In this document: positions 63,518-64,000 of the stretch, one piece after another
How positions within the stretch are numbered: the stretch's first letter is position 1
How the letters are laid out: each line of letters begins with the position of its first letter
DNA from: Bryobacterales bacterium
GTDB taxonomy: Bacteria; Acidobacteriota; Terriglobia; Bryobacterales; UBA6623
Direction: 5' to 3'
Assembly: GCA_028819215.1 (NCBI GenBank)
Contig: JAPPMG010000055.1
Location: 1-64,000 of the forward strand
DNA: 64,000 nt
The notes under the pieces: generated by a model
The model's input: the letters and a program-made list of their open reading frames with translations, nothing else
The model's database searches: none
Told to the model about the DNA's origin: nothing
Made by a program: the position numbers and the translations under genes

Positions 63518-64000
63518 CTAAATCCATGGCGGCGATTCGGGCAGCAGTGCTTCGAACTCAGCGACGCGTGCTGCTTGGTATTCGCCGGCATAGGAACCCT
63601 CGTAGAACCGGTCCAGAGCCTCGTCACAGAGCCGCTCCCACGATTCCTCCTCGTGCCCTGGGTTGATCGGGTAGAACAGGCAGCCGGTGGCTTCGGCGGC
63701 CTTGCGGTCTCCCGGTGCGTCGCCGATCATGAGGCGCCTGTCGAAAGCGTAGCGGCCGCCCGACATGGCCTCGAGGTGCTCGACCTTCTTGCCCAGCTCC
63801 TGCCCTGCAATGATCTGAGGATAGTGCGCTATGCCGTTCTCATCCCACTCGCGCTGGAGCGCTTCGCCGGGTGTTCCCGAGACGACTCCCAGGTCCGCCC
63901 GCGATACCACCTTGTCCAGTGTCTCCCGCACCCGTGGGAATGGCGGTACGCCGGAGACTATGTCTTTGACGGCTTCGTTGACAGCGAGGCTCCAATCCAT
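63518..64000 (-). CDS. HAD-family phosphatase, N-terminus cut by the window end
   Basis: The visible 160 residues hold the later motifs of haloacid-dehalogenase-type phosphatases: VVSGTP (motif II Ser), GKKVEHL (motif III Lys) and MIGDAPGDRKAA (motif IV acids). The first motif, DxDxT, is absent because the gene begins outside the window; the Met at the edge is therefore probably internal. It is likely a phosphoglycolate- or sugar-phosphate-type phosphatase. The C-terminal YPINPGHEEESW segment is complete to its stop. Confidence 0.8.
   Translation of the reverse strand: MDWSLAVNEAVKDIVSGVPPFPRVRETLDKVVSRADLGVVSGTPGEALQREWDENGIAHYPQIIAGQELGKKVEHLEAMSGGRYAFDRRLMIGDAPGDRKAAEATGCLFYPINPGHEEESWERLCDEALDRFYEGSYAGEYQAARVAEFEALLPESPPWI

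Overview
The window looks like one continuous stretch of chromosome from an uncultured, GC-rich Acidobacteriota of the Bryobacteraceae/Solibacter type. Taxonomy is an inference from gene families, because no rRNA gene is present. The supporting families are an Oar-like TonB-dependent receptor with an N-terminal carboxypeptidase-regulatory domain, a DUF1549/DUF1553 cytochrome plus DUF1501 pair, two GMC dehydrogenases with cysteine clusters, four arylsulfatase-type sulfatases, and a subtilase ending in a domain that resembles the Solibacter C-terminal family TIGR03437. No tRNA, rRNA, CRISPR array, intact insertion sequence or prophage was seen.

Layout. 0-9 kb: the end of an Nramp-like transporter, an enolase-superfamily enzyme, a GH88 unsaturated uronyl hydrolase, a VapBC pair, a sulfatase, an FG-GAP lipoprotein and an enoyl-CoA hydratase. 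9-14 kb: a decayed vapB antitoxin, a PLP decarboxylase, a PHP metallohydrolase and a membrane-fusion protein with glycine linkers. 14-24 kb: valS, xdhC-mocA, an unusual Ser-type sulfatase, trxA, mutS and a small lipoprotein. 24-41 kb: the TonB receptor, the first GMC dehydrogenase, a DUF971 protein, a sulfatase, a Na+/alanine-type symporter, a secreted protein of unknown function, a large subtilase, a DUF1080-ThuA fusion and, divergent from it, a GMC dehydrogenase with its Tat-borne small subunit. 41-48.5 kb: phoBR-like two-component genes, an SDR, HU, infC with an apparent AUU start, and a PhoD-like metallophosphatase. 48.5-61 kb: a sulfatase, a CusCBA/CzcCBA-like heavy-metal efflux operon, a small membrane protein, and the PSD1-DUF1501 pair. 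61-64 kb: an AbiE toxin-antitoxin pair, a gene-poor stretch, and a HAD phosphatase cut by the window end.

How the genes fit together. Much of the window serves the cell surface and periplasm: uptake of large molecules (TonB receptor), desulfation (four sulfatases), removal of unsaturated uronic acids (GH88), further sugar-acid catabolism (enolase superfamily), and a probable oxidative sugar route. In that route a Tat-exported GMC dehydrogenase would make 3-keto-glycosides and the divergently transcribed DUF1080-ThuA protein would cleave them. Housekeeping genes (valS, mutS, trxA, infC, hup, phoBR) are interspersed.

The most notable global signal is promoter placement. At least ten start codons have a TANNNT-like -10 element only 7-10 bases upstream, which implies leaderless or nearly leaderless transcripts. 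Other points are a vapB gene broken by a single in-frame stop with readable sequence beyond it, a sulfatase with Ser at the formylglycine position, a recent 63-bp tandem duplication at the 3' end of phoR, and infC separated from rpmI-rplT.
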